Assembly (NCBI RefSeq): GCF_029589435.1
Contig: NZ_JARRAG010000002.1
Span: forward strand, 1,054,001 to 1,118,000
Direction: 5' to 3'
Length of the DNA: 64,000 nucleotides
Source: Paludisphaera mucosa
GTDB taxonomy: Bacteria; Planctomycetota; Planctomycetia; Isosphaerales; Isosphaeraceae
Positions 25,512 through 33,491 of the stretch are shown one piece after another; the stretch's first letter is position 1, and each line of letters starts with the position of its first letter. Under the pieces are notes generated by a model. That model made no database searches, was not told the origin of the DNA, and saw only the letters and a list, made by a program, of their open reading frames with translations. The position numbers were made by a program, and so were the translations under genes.

Positions 25512-26597
25512 ATGCCCGACGGCCGGCACGTCCTCGACGCGATCCTGAACGAGCGGCTGGGGCTGGATCAAGCGTCCATCGGCTCGGGCCTGGTGCCGCG
25601 CGCGACGAGGGCGCGGATGCGGGCGACGGGGCTGGTCGAGCCCGCCGCCTACGCCGAGCTGGTCGCGCGGTCCGAGGCCGAGCTCCAGGCCCTGATCGAC
25701 GAGGTCGTGGTCCCGGAGAGCTGGTTCTTCCGAGACGTCCTGCCGTTCGCCTTCCTCCACGGCCTGGCGCGCGAGGGCTGGACGGCCCGGCCGGCGCGCG
25801 AGCCCCTGCGGGTGCTGAGCCTCCCCTGCGCGGGGGGCGAGGAGCCCTTCTCCATCGCCGTGACGCTCGACGAGGCCGGCCTGGGGCCGGGGCGGTCCTG
25901 CATCGACGCCGTCGACGTCAGCGCCCGGCGGCTCGAGCACGCCCGCCTCGGGCTCTACTCGCTCAACGCCCTGCGGGGCGTGGGCCCGGACCGCGTCGCC
26001 CGCTGGTTCCGGATCCGCGGCGAGAACTTCGAGATCCTCCAGCCGGTCCGCGACCGCGTCCAGTTCCACCTGGGGAACGTCCTCGACGCCGCGCTCCTGG
26101 CCGACGTCCCGAAGTACGACGTGATCTTCTGCCGCAACCTGCTGATCTACCTGGCGCGGGACGCCCGCGCCCGGGCCGAGGCCAACCTGGAACGGCTGCT
26201 CGCCCCCGACGGCGTCGTCGTGATCGGCCACGCCGACACCCTGGGCGCGTCGGCCGCCGGCCGGGCGTTCGTGCTCGCCGCCGCCCGCGGCGCGTTCGCC
26301 TACCGTCGGCGGAAGCCCGGCGAGATCCCGCCGCCGCCCCTGGAGCTGGCCCTCCCCGCGCCGCCGCCGAGCCGCCCCGCCGCCTGGCCGCGCCAGCGGT
26401 CCCGAGCCTCGCCCGCCGGTCGCCGCCCGGCCCCGTCCCGACGCCGGCCCGCCCCCCGTCCGAGCCGGCTGAGGATCCGCGGCCCCTGCTCGAACAGGCG
26501 ATGGAGCACGCGAACCAGGGGCGGCACGGCCAAGCGCTGGCCTGCTGCGAGCGCGAGGCCCGTCGCGCGGGGCCTTCGGCGGCGGTCTACGCCCTGA
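25512..26597 (+). CDS. wspC: WspC-like CheR methyltransferase (frame interrupted before its TPR part)
   Basis: CheR domain over the first 270 residues. The N-terminal helical part contains VVPESWFFRD, the SAM site is LRVLSLPCAGGEEPFSIAVT, then IDAVDVSARRLEHAR, VIFCRNLLIYL and APDGVVVIGHAD. It methylates glutamates on the WspA-like receptor. In WspC this domain continues through a linker into TPR repeats. Here the frame instead runs into Pro/Arg/Ser-rich sequence and stops at 26597, while the TPR part is in the next frame (to 26839). Loss of one base between about 26342 and 26460, a CCG-rich linker, explains it. ATG 25512 is chosen; AAGGAG is 18 bases upstream, and an in-frame ATG at 25464 is an alternative. 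Confidence 0.8.
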   Translation: MPDGRHVLDAILNERLGLDQASIGSGLVPRATRARMRATGLVEPAAYAELVARSEAELQALIDEVVVPESWFFRDVLPFAFLHGLAREGWTARPAREPLRVLSLPCAGGEEPFSIAVTLDEAGLGPGRSCIDAVDVSARRLEHARLGLYSLNALRGVGPDRVARWFRIRGENFEILQPVRDRVQFHLGNVLDAALLADVPKYDVIFCRNLLIYLARDARARAEANLERLLAPDGVVVIGHADTLGASAAGRAFVLAAARGAFAYRRRKPGEIPPPPLELALPAPPPSRPAAWPRQRSRASPAGRRPAPSRRRPAPRPSRLRIRGPCSNRRWSTRTRGGTAKRWPAASARPVARGLRRRSTP

Positions 26598-26839
26598 TGG
26601 GGAGCATCCACCAGGCGGCCGATCGCCGCGCCGAGGCGGAGGCCTGCTTCCACAAGGCGATCTACCTCGACCCCGCGCACGACCAGGCGCTCCTTACGCT
26701 GGCCCTGATCGCCGAGCGTCGCGGCGACCTCGGAGCGGCGGCCGGGTTCCGCCGCCGCGCCGAGCGCGCCTTGAAGAATCGCGGCCCGCAGGCCGATACC
26801 AACAAGAAACCGACGCCGGGAGGCGCGACGCATGAATGA
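26501..26839 (+). CDS. TPR part of the WspC-like protein, in a shifted frame
   Basis: From ATG 26501 the frame encodes 112 residues with two TPR-like helix pairs: MEHANQGRHGQALACCEREA, AAVYALMGSIHQAADRRAEA, CFHKAIYLDPAHDQALLTLA. This is the C-terminal module of WspC. The same frame is open upstream to about 26342 and reads as a natural linker (PPGPVPTPARPPSEPAEDPR), which supports one protein broken by a single-base shift rather than an independent gene. Its stop overlaps the start of the WspD-like gene (26832) by 8 bases, so translation coupling is kept. Confidence 0.65.
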   Translation: MEHANQGRHGQALACCEREARRAGPSAAVYALMGSIHQAADRRAEAEACFHKAIYLDPAHDQALLTLALIAERRGDLGAAAGFRRRAERALKNRGPQADTNKKPTPGGATHE

Positions 26840-27614
26840 GCCCCGCACGATCGACGTCGCCGCCGCGCCGCCGGGGGACGCCGCCGGGGGCCCGCGCGAC
26901 GACTGCTGGAACCGGATCGGGATCGGCGGCGACCGGAGCTGCCCCGAGCTGAAGGTGCACGTCCACTGCCGCAACTGCCCGGTCTTCGCCGCGGCCGCCA
27001 AGGCCTTCTTCGACCGCCCCGCCCCGCCCGGCTACCTCGACGAGTGGACCCGCTGGCTCAGCGACGAGGAGTTCTGCGCCGAGGAGCAGGCCGACTCCGA
27101 CGCCTCCGGCCGCGACGCCGAGGGCCGGCGCAACGACGTCGGCGTCCTGATCTTCCGCCTGGGCTCGGAATGGCTGGCCTTCCGCACCCAGGCCGTCGTC
27201 GAGGCCGCCCTGCCCAAGCCGGTCCACCGCGTCCCCCACCGCAGCGGGGCCGTGCTCCGCGGCCTGGTCAACCTCCGCGGCCAGCTCCAGCTCTGCTTCT
27301 CGCTGTACGGCCTGCTCGGCGTCCCCGACCCGCAGGCGTCCCACGCCGCGGGCGGCGACGACCCGACCCGGGCCGCCGCCCGCGAGCGCCTGATCGTCCT
27401 CCGCGATCGCGAGCGCTCCGAGGTCTGGGCGTTCGCGGCCGACGAGATCCACGGCGTCGAGCATTTCCCGCGCAACGCCCTGCAAGGCGTCCCCTCGACG
27501 CTCGCCAACCCGGCCGTCAGCTACAGCCAGGCCGTCATCCCCTGGCGCGACCGCAGCGTGGGATTCCTCGACGAGGCCCGCGTCTTCGCCGCCCTGCGGA
27601 GCATCGGCCAATGA
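26832..27614 (+). CDS. wspD: WspD-like CheW coupling protein
   Basis: 260 residues. The first 70 contain the WspD-specific cysteine-bearing segment DDCWNRIGIGGDRSCPELKV followed by HVHCRNCPVF, not found in ordinary CheW. A CheW domain follows (about 95-250): VLIFRLGSEWLAFRTQAVVE, GAVLRGLVNLRGQLQLCFSL, EVWAFAADEIHGVEHFPR. The four cysteines (CW, SCPEL, CRNC) could bind metal or sense redox; that is inference. The stop overlaps the CheA start by 4 bases (ATGA). Presence of this second, longer CheW together with CheR-TPR is what identifies the cluster as Wsp type. Confidence 0.87.
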   Translation: MNEPRTIDVAAAPPGDAAGGPRDDCWNRIGIGGDRSCPELKVHVHCRNCPVFAAAAKAFFDRPAPPGYLDEWTRWLSDEEFCAEEQADSDASGRDAEGRRNDVGVLIFRLGSEWLAFRTQAVVEAALPKPVHRVPHRSGAVLRGLVNLRGQLQLCFSLYGLLGVPDPQASHAAGGDDPTRAAARERLIVLRDRERSEVWAFAADEIHGVEHFPRNALQGVPSTLANPAVSYSQAVIPWRDRSVGFLDEARVFAALRSIGQ

Positions 27615-30418
27615 GCGACGACCTGAGCGGTTTCTCGATGATGGACCTCTTCCGCATGGAGGCGGAGGAGCGGCTGGCCGTGCTGTCGCAGGGCCTCGTC
27701 GGGCTGGAGTCGGACGCGTCGAGCGCCGCGATCGAGCCCCTGATGCGCGCGGCGCATTCCATCAAGGGGGCCGCGCGGGTCGTGGGCCTGGACGCGGCGG
27801 TGCGCGTGGCGCACTCGATGGAGGACGTGCTGGTCGCGGCCCAGAAAGGCAAGCTCGCGCTGCCGGCGGGCTCGATCGACGTCCTGCTGCGCGGGGTGGA
27901 CTTCCTCACCGCCGTCGCCGACGTCAAGGACGCCGACCTGGAAGCCTGGCAGGCCGAGCACGCCGCCGAGGTCGATTCGCTGTGCACCGACCTGGCCGAC
28001 GTCGAGGCCGGCAAGACCCCCGCCGCGGCCGTCGCCGCACCGCCCGCCCCGAAGGCCGCGCCGCCCCCCATGAAGCCGCCGGCCGACGACCTGAGCGGTT
28101 TCTCGATGATGGACCTCTTCCGCATGGAGGCGGAGGAGCGGCTCGCGGTCCTGTCGCAGGGCCTCGTCGGGCTGGAGTCCGATTCGTCGAGCGCCGCGAT
28201 CGAGCCCCTGATGCGCGCGGCGCACTCGATCAAGGGGGCCGCGCGGGTCGTGGGCCTGGACGCGGCGGTGCGCGTGGCGCACTCGATGGAGGACGTGCTG
28301 GTCGCGGCCCAGAAAGGCAAGCTCGCGCTGCCGGCGGGCTCGATCGACGTCCTGCTGCGCGGGGTGGACTTCCTCGCCGCCGTCGCGGGCGTCACCGAGC
28401 CCGAGCTGGAGGCGTGGCAATCGGCGCGGGCGGACGAGGTCGAGGCGCTCTGCGAGACGCTCGCCGCGATCGAGTCCGGCGCGGCAACTCCCGCGTCCGC
28501 CCCGGTGCCGGCCGCTCCGGTCCCCGCGGCCGCGCCCGCCCCCGTCGTCCTCTCGTCGCCCGAGCCCGCCCCCGTCGAGGAGGTCGCGGGCCCCGCCCCC
28601 GAGCCGGCCCGGCCCGCGAAGCCCGCGGCCGCGGCGGCGTCGGGCGAGGCCGCCGACCGGGTGGTGCGGGTGACGGCCGAGAGCCTCTCGCGGCTGATGG
28701 GGCTGGCGGGCGAGTCGCTCGTGCAGACGCGGCGGTTCCGGCCCTTTTTGGACGACCTCCTGACCCTCAAGAAGCGGCAGACGGGGCTGCTGGAGATGCT
28801 CCAGGGCCTGGAGGATCGGATCGCCGCCGGCGCGGGGGCCGACGGCGGCCGGGCCGTCGAGCGCGCGCTGCTGGCCCGGGCCCGCGACGAGGCCTCGCGG
28901 TGCCAGGAGGGCCTGACGGGCTCGCTCGACGCGATCGAGGAGTTCGCGCGCAACGGCGAGGACATCTCGGGCCGGCTGCACCACGAGGTCCTGGCCAGCC
29001 GGATGCGGCCCCTGGCCGACGGCGTCCGCGGCTTCCCCCGGCTGGTGCGCGACCTCGCCCGGCAGGTGGGCAAGCAGGCCCGGTTCGAGGTCGTCGGCGA
29101 GGCCACGGGCGTCGACCGCGACATCCTCGACGGCCTCGACGCCCCGCTCAACCACCTGATCCGCAACGCGCTCGACCACGGCCTGGAGCCCCCCGACGAC
29201 CGCCGCGCCGCCGGCAAGGACCCGGTCGGCACGATCCGCCTGGAGGCCCGCCACATGGCCGGCATGCTCCAGATCGTCCTCGACGACGACGGCCGCGGGA
29301 TCGACGTCGAGCGGCTCCGCGTCAAGGTCGTCGAGAAGGGCCTGACCACCCCCCCCATGGCCGCGCGCATGACCGAGCCCGAGCTGCTCGACTTCCTCTT
29401 CCTGCCCGGCTTCTCGACCAAGGACGCGGTCACCGAGATCTCGGGCCGGGGCGTCGGCCTGGACGTCGTCCAGACGATGGTCCAGGCGGTGCGCGGCAGC
29501 GTCCGGGTCTCCAGCCGCCCCGGCCGGGGGACGCGGTTCACGCTCCAATTGCCGCTGACGATGTCGATCGTCCGGGCCCTGCTCGTCGAGATCGCCGGCG
29601 AGCCGTTCGCCTTCCCGCTCAACCGGATCGACCGGATCACGACCGTCGCCGACGACGAGCTGATCGAGCTGGAGGGGAAGCCGCACATGCGGATCGACGG
29701 CCAGCCCGTGGGCCTGGTCGAGGCCTCGCGGATCTTCGAGCTGGAGTCGACCCCGCGGCCCCCGGGGCGGATGCCGGTCGTGGTCGCCAGCGACCGCAGC
29801 CACCGCTTCGGCGTGGTCGTCGACCGGTTCCTGGGCGAGCGCGACCTCCGCGTCGCCCCGCTCGACGCCCGCCTGGGCCGCGTGCCCAACCTCAACAGCT
29901 CGTCCGTGCTGGAGAACGGCTGGCCCGTCCTGATCGTCGACGTCGAGGACCTGATCCGCTCGATCGACAACCTGCTGGGGGGCCGCCGCGTGGGCCGGCT
30001 GGGCGTCGAGTCGCTCGCCGCCGCGTCCGCCGAGCGCCGGGCCCGGCGTGTGCTGGTGGTCGACGACTCGATCACCGTCCGCGAGCTGGAGCGCCAGCTG
30101 TTGGAGAACCAGGGCTACCAGGTCGACGTCGCGGTCGACGGCGTCGACGGCTGGAACACCGTGCGCACCGGCCGCTACGACCTCGTCGTCAGCGACGTCG
30201 ACATGCCCCGCATGGACGGCATCGAGCTGGTCTCGCTCATCAAGAAGGACCCCCGCCTGCGGACCATCCCCGTCGTCATCGTCTCGTACAAGGACCGCGA
30301 GGAAGACCGCATCCGCGGCCTCGACGCCGGCGCCAACTTCTACCTCACCAAGAGCAGCTTCCACGACCAGACCTTCCTCTCCACCGTCGTCGACCTGATC
30401 GGCGAGGCGCGGGAGTGA
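27611..30418 (+). CDS. wspE: WspE-like hybrid CheA kinase-receiver with two Hpt domains
   Basis: 935 residues. Two nearly identical Hpt domains: residues 3-125 with [10 protein letters not shown] (His49) and 159-280 with the same motif (His205). A Pro/Ala linker follows to about 350, then the P3 dimerisation region ([18 protein letters not shown]), the HATPase ([41 protein letters not shown]), CheW-like P5 ([20 protein letters not shown]), and a C-terminal receiver from about 815 ([26 protein letters not shown] with the phospho-acceptor Asp). WspE of Pseudomonas has one Hpt. Expected to phosphorylate the CheB-like and WspR-like proteins encoded at 33492 and 34634. Followed by a REP-like hairpin. 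Confidence 0.92.
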   Translation: MSDDLSGFSMMDLFRMEAEERLAVLSQGLVGLESDASSAAIEPLMRAAHSIKGAARVVGLDAAVRVAHSMEDVLVAAQKGKLALPAGSIDVLLRGVDFLTAVADVKDADLEAWQAEHAAEVDSLCTDLADVEAGKTPAAAVAAPPAPKAAPPPMKPPADDLSGFSMMDLFRMEAEERLAVLSQGLVGLESDSSSAAIEPLMRAAHSIKGAARVVGLDAAVRVAHSMEDVLVAAQKGKLALPAGSIDVLLRGVDFLAAVAGVTEPELEAWQSARADEVEALCETLAAIESGAATPASAPVPAAPVPAAAPAPVVLSSPEPAPVEEVAGPAPEPARPAKPAAAAASGEAADRVVRVTAESLSRLMGLAGESLVQTRRFRPFLDDLLTLKKRQTGLLEMLQGLEDRIAAGAGADGGRAVERALLARARDEASRCQEGLTGSLDAIEEFARNGEDISGRLHHEVLASRMRPLADGVRGFPRLVRDLARQVGKQARFEVVGEATGVDRDILDGLDAPLNHLIRNALDHGLEPPDDRRAAGKDPVGTIRLEARHMAGMLQIVLDDDGRGIDVERLRVKVVEKGLTTPPMAARMTEPELLDFLFLPGFSTKDAVTEISGRGVGLDVVQTMVQAVRGSVRVSSRPGRGTRFTLQLPLTMSIVRALLVEIAGEPFAFPLNRIDRITTVADDELIELEGKPHMRIDGQPVGLVEASRIFELESTPRPPGRMPVVVASDRSHRFGVVVDRFLGERDLRVAPLDARLGRVPNLNSSSVLENGWPVLIVDVEDLIRSIDNLLGGRRVGRLGVESLAAASAERRARRVLVVDDSITVRELERQLLENQGYQVDVAVDGVDGWNTVRTGRYDLVVSDVDMPRMDGIELVSLIKKDPRLRTIPVVIVSYKDREEDRIRGLDAGANFYLTKSSFHDQTFLSTVVDLIGEARE
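27617..28384 (+). repeat. In-frame duplication of the Hpt-coding segment
   Basis: Two direct copies, about 27617-27916 and 28085-28384, offset by exactly 468 bases (156 codons). They are almost identical over some 300 bases; the few differences noticed are mostly synonymous (CTGGCCGTG against CTCGCGGTC, CATTCC against CACTCG), plus D-A to D-S near residue 35 and T to A near 101. The linker copies beyond each Hpt are diverged. This points to old duplication with gene conversion, or to recent duplication. Confidence 0.9.
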
Positions 30419-30451
30419 CGGTTCACGAGGGCCTCCTCGAAGCGCCGTGAC

Positions 30452-30500
30452 CCTCATCCGGCCGTCCCAGCCGCCTTCTCCCGGGGGGAGTAGGATGAGG
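30452..30500. repeat. REP-like dispersed hairpin, copy 1
   Basis: CCTCATCC (30452-30459) and GGATGAGG (30493-30500) form the outer stem, with CTTCTCCCGGGGGGAG inside. Related elements lie at 45388-45437 and 51745-51800 with the same CCTCATCCGGCC head and GGGGGGAAGG-like tail. Position between the wspE-like stop (30418) and the arsR promoter suggests it ends transcription of the first wsp block. Confidence 0.65.
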
Positions 30501-30528
30501 CCGTCGAACTCCGATGTCGGGCTTTCAT

Positions 30529-30564
30529 TTGACGGCGGCGGCTCCCAGTTCGATAATGATCGAA
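30529..30564 (+). promoter_or_regulatory. Promoter and palindromic operator of arsR
   Basis: -35 TTGACG (30529-30534), 17-base spacer, -10 GATAAT (30552-30557). The -10 lies inside the perfect palindrome TTCGATAATGATCGAA (30549-30564). A repressor bound there would block RNA polymerase directly. The motif recurs as TTCGATAATCATC at the promoter of the downstream dehydrogenase genes, so the adjacent ArsR protein is the obvious candidate ligand. Confidence 0.7.
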
Positions 30565-30605
30565 GCGTCGCCGCCACTGGCCGCGGCCCGCGAGAGGAGC
30601 TTCGG

Positions 30606-30875
30606 TTGACCGACAAGCAGTTCGCCCAGATCGCCCGCGCGCTCGCCGAGCCGCGCCGGATCTGCATCCTCAAGCAACTCGGATCCTCCGAGGGCCCCAC
30701 CGCCTGCGCGGCGCTGCAGGAGGCCCACAGCGTGAGCGCGGCCACCATCTCGCATCACATGAAAGAGCTGGAGACGGCCGGCCTCATCGAGATCGTCCGC
30801 GAGGGCAAGTGCGCCAACCTCGTCTTCCGCCGCGACGTCCTCCGCGCCTACCTCGACCGCCTCGCCGAAATCTGA
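30606..30875 (+). CDS. ArsR-family transcriptional repressor
   Basis: 89 residues starting at TTG 30606, which has AGAGGAG 7 bases upstream. An ATG at 30495 in the same frame would put the promoter and palindrome inside the gene and is rejected. Winged-helix ArsR fold: [40 protein letters not shown] (recognition helix), [20 protein letters not shown] (wing), [11 protein letters not shown]. No CxC metal motif of the ArsR/SmtB metal sensors is present, so it probably belongs to the non-metal group controlling dehydrogenases or stress genes. Predicted to repress itself and the three SDR genes that follow. Confidence 0.8.
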   Translation: MTDKQFAQIARALAEPRRICILKQLGSSEGPTACAALQEAHSVSAATISHHMKELETAGLIEIVREGKCANLVFRRDVLRAYLDRLAEI

Positions 30876-30903
30876 CCCCGCTCCCGCTCTCCGACGCCCC
30901 CGC

Positions 30904-30949
30904 TTGACTTCCGTTGGGACACTTCGATAATCATCCAACGGTCGAAGTG
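30904..30949 (+). promoter_or_regulatory. Promoter and operator of the SDR genes
   Basis: -35 TTGACT (30904-30909), 16-base spacer, -10 GATAAT (30926-30931). CACTTCGA (30920-30927) and TCGAAGTG (30942-30949) form perfect 8-base arms across the -10 region. The core TTCGATAATCATC differs by one base from the arsR operator half TTCGATAATGATC. Transcription would start near 30938, 40 bases before the first SDR ATG. Confidence 0.7.
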
Positions 30950-30977
30950 TAAACGGGTCTCAAGCGGAGGACGATCG

Positions 30978-31727
30978 ATGGGCAAGCTGACGGGCAAGGT
31001 GGCCGTGGTGACGGGCGCGTCGAAGGGGATCGGCGCGGGGATCGCGAAGGCGCTCGCGGCCGAGGGGGCGGCGGTCGCGGTGAATTTCGCGTCCGACCGG
31101 GCGGGCGCGGAGCGGGTCGTCGCGGAGATCGAGAAGGGCGGCGGCAAGGCGTTCGCCGTCCAGGGGGACACGTCGAAGGCGGCCGACGTGGCGCGGGTCT
31201 TCGCGGCGGCGCGGGAGGCCTTCGGCCGGCCTTCGGTGGTCGTGAACAACGCCGGGGTGTTCAGCTTCGGCCCCTTCGAGGAGGGGACCGAGGAGAGCTT
31301 CCGCCGGCACTACGACGTCAACGTCCTGGGGCCGTTGCTGGTCGTCGGCGAGGCCCTGAAGCACTTCGGGCCCGAGGGCGGCAGCGTCGTCAACGTCAGC
31401 TCGGTGGCCGCCACGAGCCCGCCGCCGGGGGGCGTGATCTACTCGTCGACCAAGGGGGCCCTCGACACCATCACCCTGGGCCTGGCCAGGGAACTCGCCC
31501 CGCGGAAGATCCGCGTCAACGGCGTCAGCCCCGGCTACACCGAGACTGAGGGGGCGAAGTCCATCACGGGCATCGACGACGCGATCATCCAGCAATTCGT
31601 GGCCCAGACCCCGCTCGGCCGGGCCGGCCAGCCGCTCGACATCGCCAAGGTCGCCGTGTTCCTGGCCTCCGACGACTCGGCCTGGATCACCGGCGAGACG
31701 CTCCGCGCCGCGGGCGGGCAGAGATGA
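30978..31727 (+). CDS. Short-chain dehydrogenase/reductase 1
   Basis: 249 residues, classical SDR length. Cofactor motif VVTGASKGIGAGIAKAL (TGxxxGxG), NNAG in VVVNNAGVFSFGPF, catalytic Ser in VVNVSSVAATS, and YSSTKGALDTITLG with Tyr and Lys. Resembles FabG-like 3-ketoacyl or sugar/alcohol oxidoreductases; NADP preference and substrate cannot be read from sequence. ATG 30978 is preceded by GGAGGACGATCG. First gene of a three-SDR run under an ArsR-type operator; closest relative in the window is the third SDR at 32611. Confidence 0.88.
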   Translation: MGKLTGKVAVVTGASKGIGAGIAKALAAEGAAVAVNFASDRAGAERVVAEIEKGGGKAFAVQGDTSKAADVARVFAAAREAFGRPSVVVNNAGVFSFGPFEEGTEESFRRHYDVNVLGPLLVVGEALKHFGPEGGSVVNVSSVAATSPPPGGVIYSSTKGALDTITLGLARELAPRKIRVNGVSPGYTETEGAKSITGIDDAIIQQFVAQTPLGRAGQPLDIAKVAVFLASDDSAWITGETLRAAGGQR

Positions 31728-31820
31728 GCCGGCGCTGAAGGGCGCGAGCGGCGATCGCCGCGAAGCCCTGTGGGACGTTCCGTCGTGGATCGATCGAGGT
31801 CGAAAGAAAGGGAGGCGACG

Positions 31821-32552
31821 ATGGCGAGGCTCAAGGACAAGGTGGCGGTGATCACCGGGGCGACGTCGGGGATGGCCCTGGCGACGGCCAAGCTGTTCGT
31901 GGAAGAGGGGGCGTACGTCTACATCACGGGACGCCGCAAGGAGAACCTGGACGCGGCCGTGAAGGCGATCGGCCGCAACGTCACCGGCGTGCAGGGGGAT
32001 GCGTCGATCCTCGCCGACCTCGACCGCTTGTACGAGACGGTCGAGAAGGAGAAGGGGAAGATCGACGTCCTGTTCGCCAGCGCGGGGACCGGCGAGTTCG
32101 CCCCCATCGGCGGGGTGACGGAGGAGCAGTTCGACAAGGTCTTCGGCCTGAACGTCCGGGGGACGCTCTTCACCGTGCAGAAGGCGCTGCCGCTGTTCAG
32201 CGACGGCGGGTCGATCATCCTCAACGGCTCCATCGCCGCCTCGATGGGCCTGGCGAACTTCGGCGTCTACAGCGCGAGCAAGGCCGCGCTCCGCTCGTTC
32301 GCGAGGACCTGGCTCCTCGACCTGAAAGATCGCAACATCCGCGTCAACGTCCTCAGCCCGGGGACCATCGACACCCCCATCCTGGAAGGCGTGCCGCCCG
32401 ACATGCTCGCCGAGTTCGTGAAGATGATCCCCCGGGGGACGATGGGCCGGCCCGAGGAGATCGCCACCGCCGCGCTCTTCCTGGCGTCGAGCGACTCCAG
32501 CTTCGTCAACGGCAGCGAGCTGTTCGTCGATGGCGGCACGGCGCAGGTCTGA
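31821..32552 (+). CDS. Short-chain dehydrogenase/reductase 2 (divergent cofactor motifs)
   Basis: 243 residues from ATG 31821 (GGGAGGCGACG upstream). Catalytic YSASKAALRSFA and ILNGSIAASMG are intact. The glycine motif is VITGATSGMALATAKLF, where the usual GIG is GMA, and the NNAG position reads FASAGTGEF. These are the features of a distinct SDR subfamily common in soil bacteria. Downstream come LNVRGTLFTVQKALPLF, RVNVLSPGTIDTPI and ELFVDGGTAQV. Separated from SDR 1 by 93 bases and from SDR 3 by 58, all in one direction. Substrate unknown. Confidence 0.86.
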   Translation: MARLKDKVAVITGATSGMALATAKLFVEEGAYVYITGRRKENLDAAVKAIGRNVTGVQGDASILADLDRLYETVEKEKGKIDVLFASAGTGEFAPIGGVTEEQFDKVFGLNVRGTLFTVQKALPLFSDGGSIILNGSIAASMGLANFGVYSASKAALRSFARTWLLDLKDRNIRVNVLSPGTIDTPILEGVPPDMLAEFVKMIPRGTMGRPEEIATAALFLASSDSSFVNGSELFVDGGTAQV

Positions 32553-32610
32553 ACGCGCGGCGTCCGCGGCTCTCGTTTCGATGGAGACTCTTTGGCGAGG
32601 GAGACGGCTC

Positions 32611-33360
32611 ATGGGCAAGCTGACGGGCAAGGTGGCGGTCGTGACGGGGGCGTCGAAGGGGATCGGCGCGGGGATCGCGAAGGCGCTCGGGGCCGAGGGG
32701 GCCTCGGTGGTCGTGAACTACGCCTCCAGCAAGGAGGGGGCGGACCGGGTCGTCGCCGCGATCGAGGCCGAGGGGGGCAAGGCGGTCGCGGTCCAGGGGG
32801 ACGTGGCCAGGGCGGCCGACGTCAAGCGGCTGTTCGAAGAGACGAAGAAGGCCTTCGGCAAGCTGGACGTGCTGGTGAACAACGCCGGCGTGTTCGACTT
32901 CGCGCCGCTGGACGAGGTGACGGAGGCCGAGTACCGCCGCCAGTTCGACGTCAACGTCCTGGGGACGCTCCTGAGCACGCAGGAGGCGGCGCGGGCGTTC
33001 GGCCCCGAGGGGGGCAGCGTGATCAACGTCGGCTCGGTCGTGGGCCTCAACCCGCCGCCGAACGCGGTGGTCTACTCGGCGACGAAGGGCGCGGTGGACA
33101 CGATCACGATCGGGCTCTCGCGCGAGCTGGGGCCCCGGAAGATCCGGGTCAACGCCGTCAACCCCGGCGGCACCGAGACCGAGGGCGTCCACCGGCTGGG
33201 CGTCATCGGCAGCCCCATGGAGCAGGAGATGGTCGCCGCGACGCCGCTGGGCCGGCTCGGCCAGCCGGAGGACGTCGCCAAGGTCGCGGTCTTCCTGGCG
33301 TCCGACGAATCGACGTGGCTGACGGGCGAGCGGATCAGCGTCTCGGGCGGCTGGCGGTGA
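32611..33360 (+). CDS. Short-chain dehydrogenase/reductase 3
   Basis: 249 residues, same length as SDR 1 and clearly its paralogue: both start MGKLTGKVAVVTGASKGIGA and share FDVNVLG/YDVNVLG, GPEGGSV and LGRLGQPEDVAKVAVFLAS-type ends. Motifs TGASKGIG, NNAGVFDFAPL, INVGSVVGLNP and YSATKGAVDTI are complete. ATG 32611 follows GAGGGAGACGG. The 5' ends of SDR 1 and 3 are also nearly identical in DNA, so the set arose by duplication around SDR 2 or by conversion. The transcript ends at a 12-base-arm hairpin (33369-33409). Confidence 0.88.
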   Translation: MGKLTGKVAVVTGASKGIGAGIAKALGAEGASVVVNYASSKEGADRVVAAIEAEGGKAVAVQGDVARAADVKRLFEETKKAFGKLDVLVNNAGVFDFAPLDEVTEAEYRRQFDVNVLGTLLSTQEAARAFGPEGGSVINVGSVVGLNPPPNAVVYSATKGAVDTITIGLSRELGPRKIRVNAVNPGGTETEGVHRLGVIGSPMEQEMVAATPLGRLGQPEDVAKVAVFLASDESTWLTGERISVSGGWR

Positions 33361-33368
33361 GCCTCGCG

Positions 33369-33409
33369 GCGAAATCGGCGGCGCCGGGGCGGGCCGTCGC
33401 CGATTTCGC
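33369..33409 (+). terminator. Hairpin closing the SDR cassette
   Basis: GCGAAATCGGCG (33369-33380) and CGCCGATTTCGC (33398-33409) are perfect 12-base arms around a 17-base GC-rich loop, starting 9 bases after the SDR 3 stop. There is no long T run. A TAGAAT -10-like hexamer follows at 33435-33440, so the CheB-like gene at 33492 may have its own promoter. Confidence 0.55.
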
Positions 33410-33491
33410 TGTATCTCGGGATGGACTTGCGGCCTAGAATAAGACACGGCTTCGAGGTCGAGGCGGTCGCACGTCCTCCGGGGTGACATGC

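Noticed and set aside
27521-30748. 1075-codon minus-strand frame opposite the CheA gene
   Set aside because: Pure antisense shadow; no domain, and the plus strand encodes a full CheA-REC protein.
30495-30875. Longer ArsR start at ATG 30495
   Set aside because: It would place the REP-like hairpin end, the -35/-10 and the palindrome inside the coding region; TTG 30606 has AGAGGAG and gives a normal-length ArsR protein.
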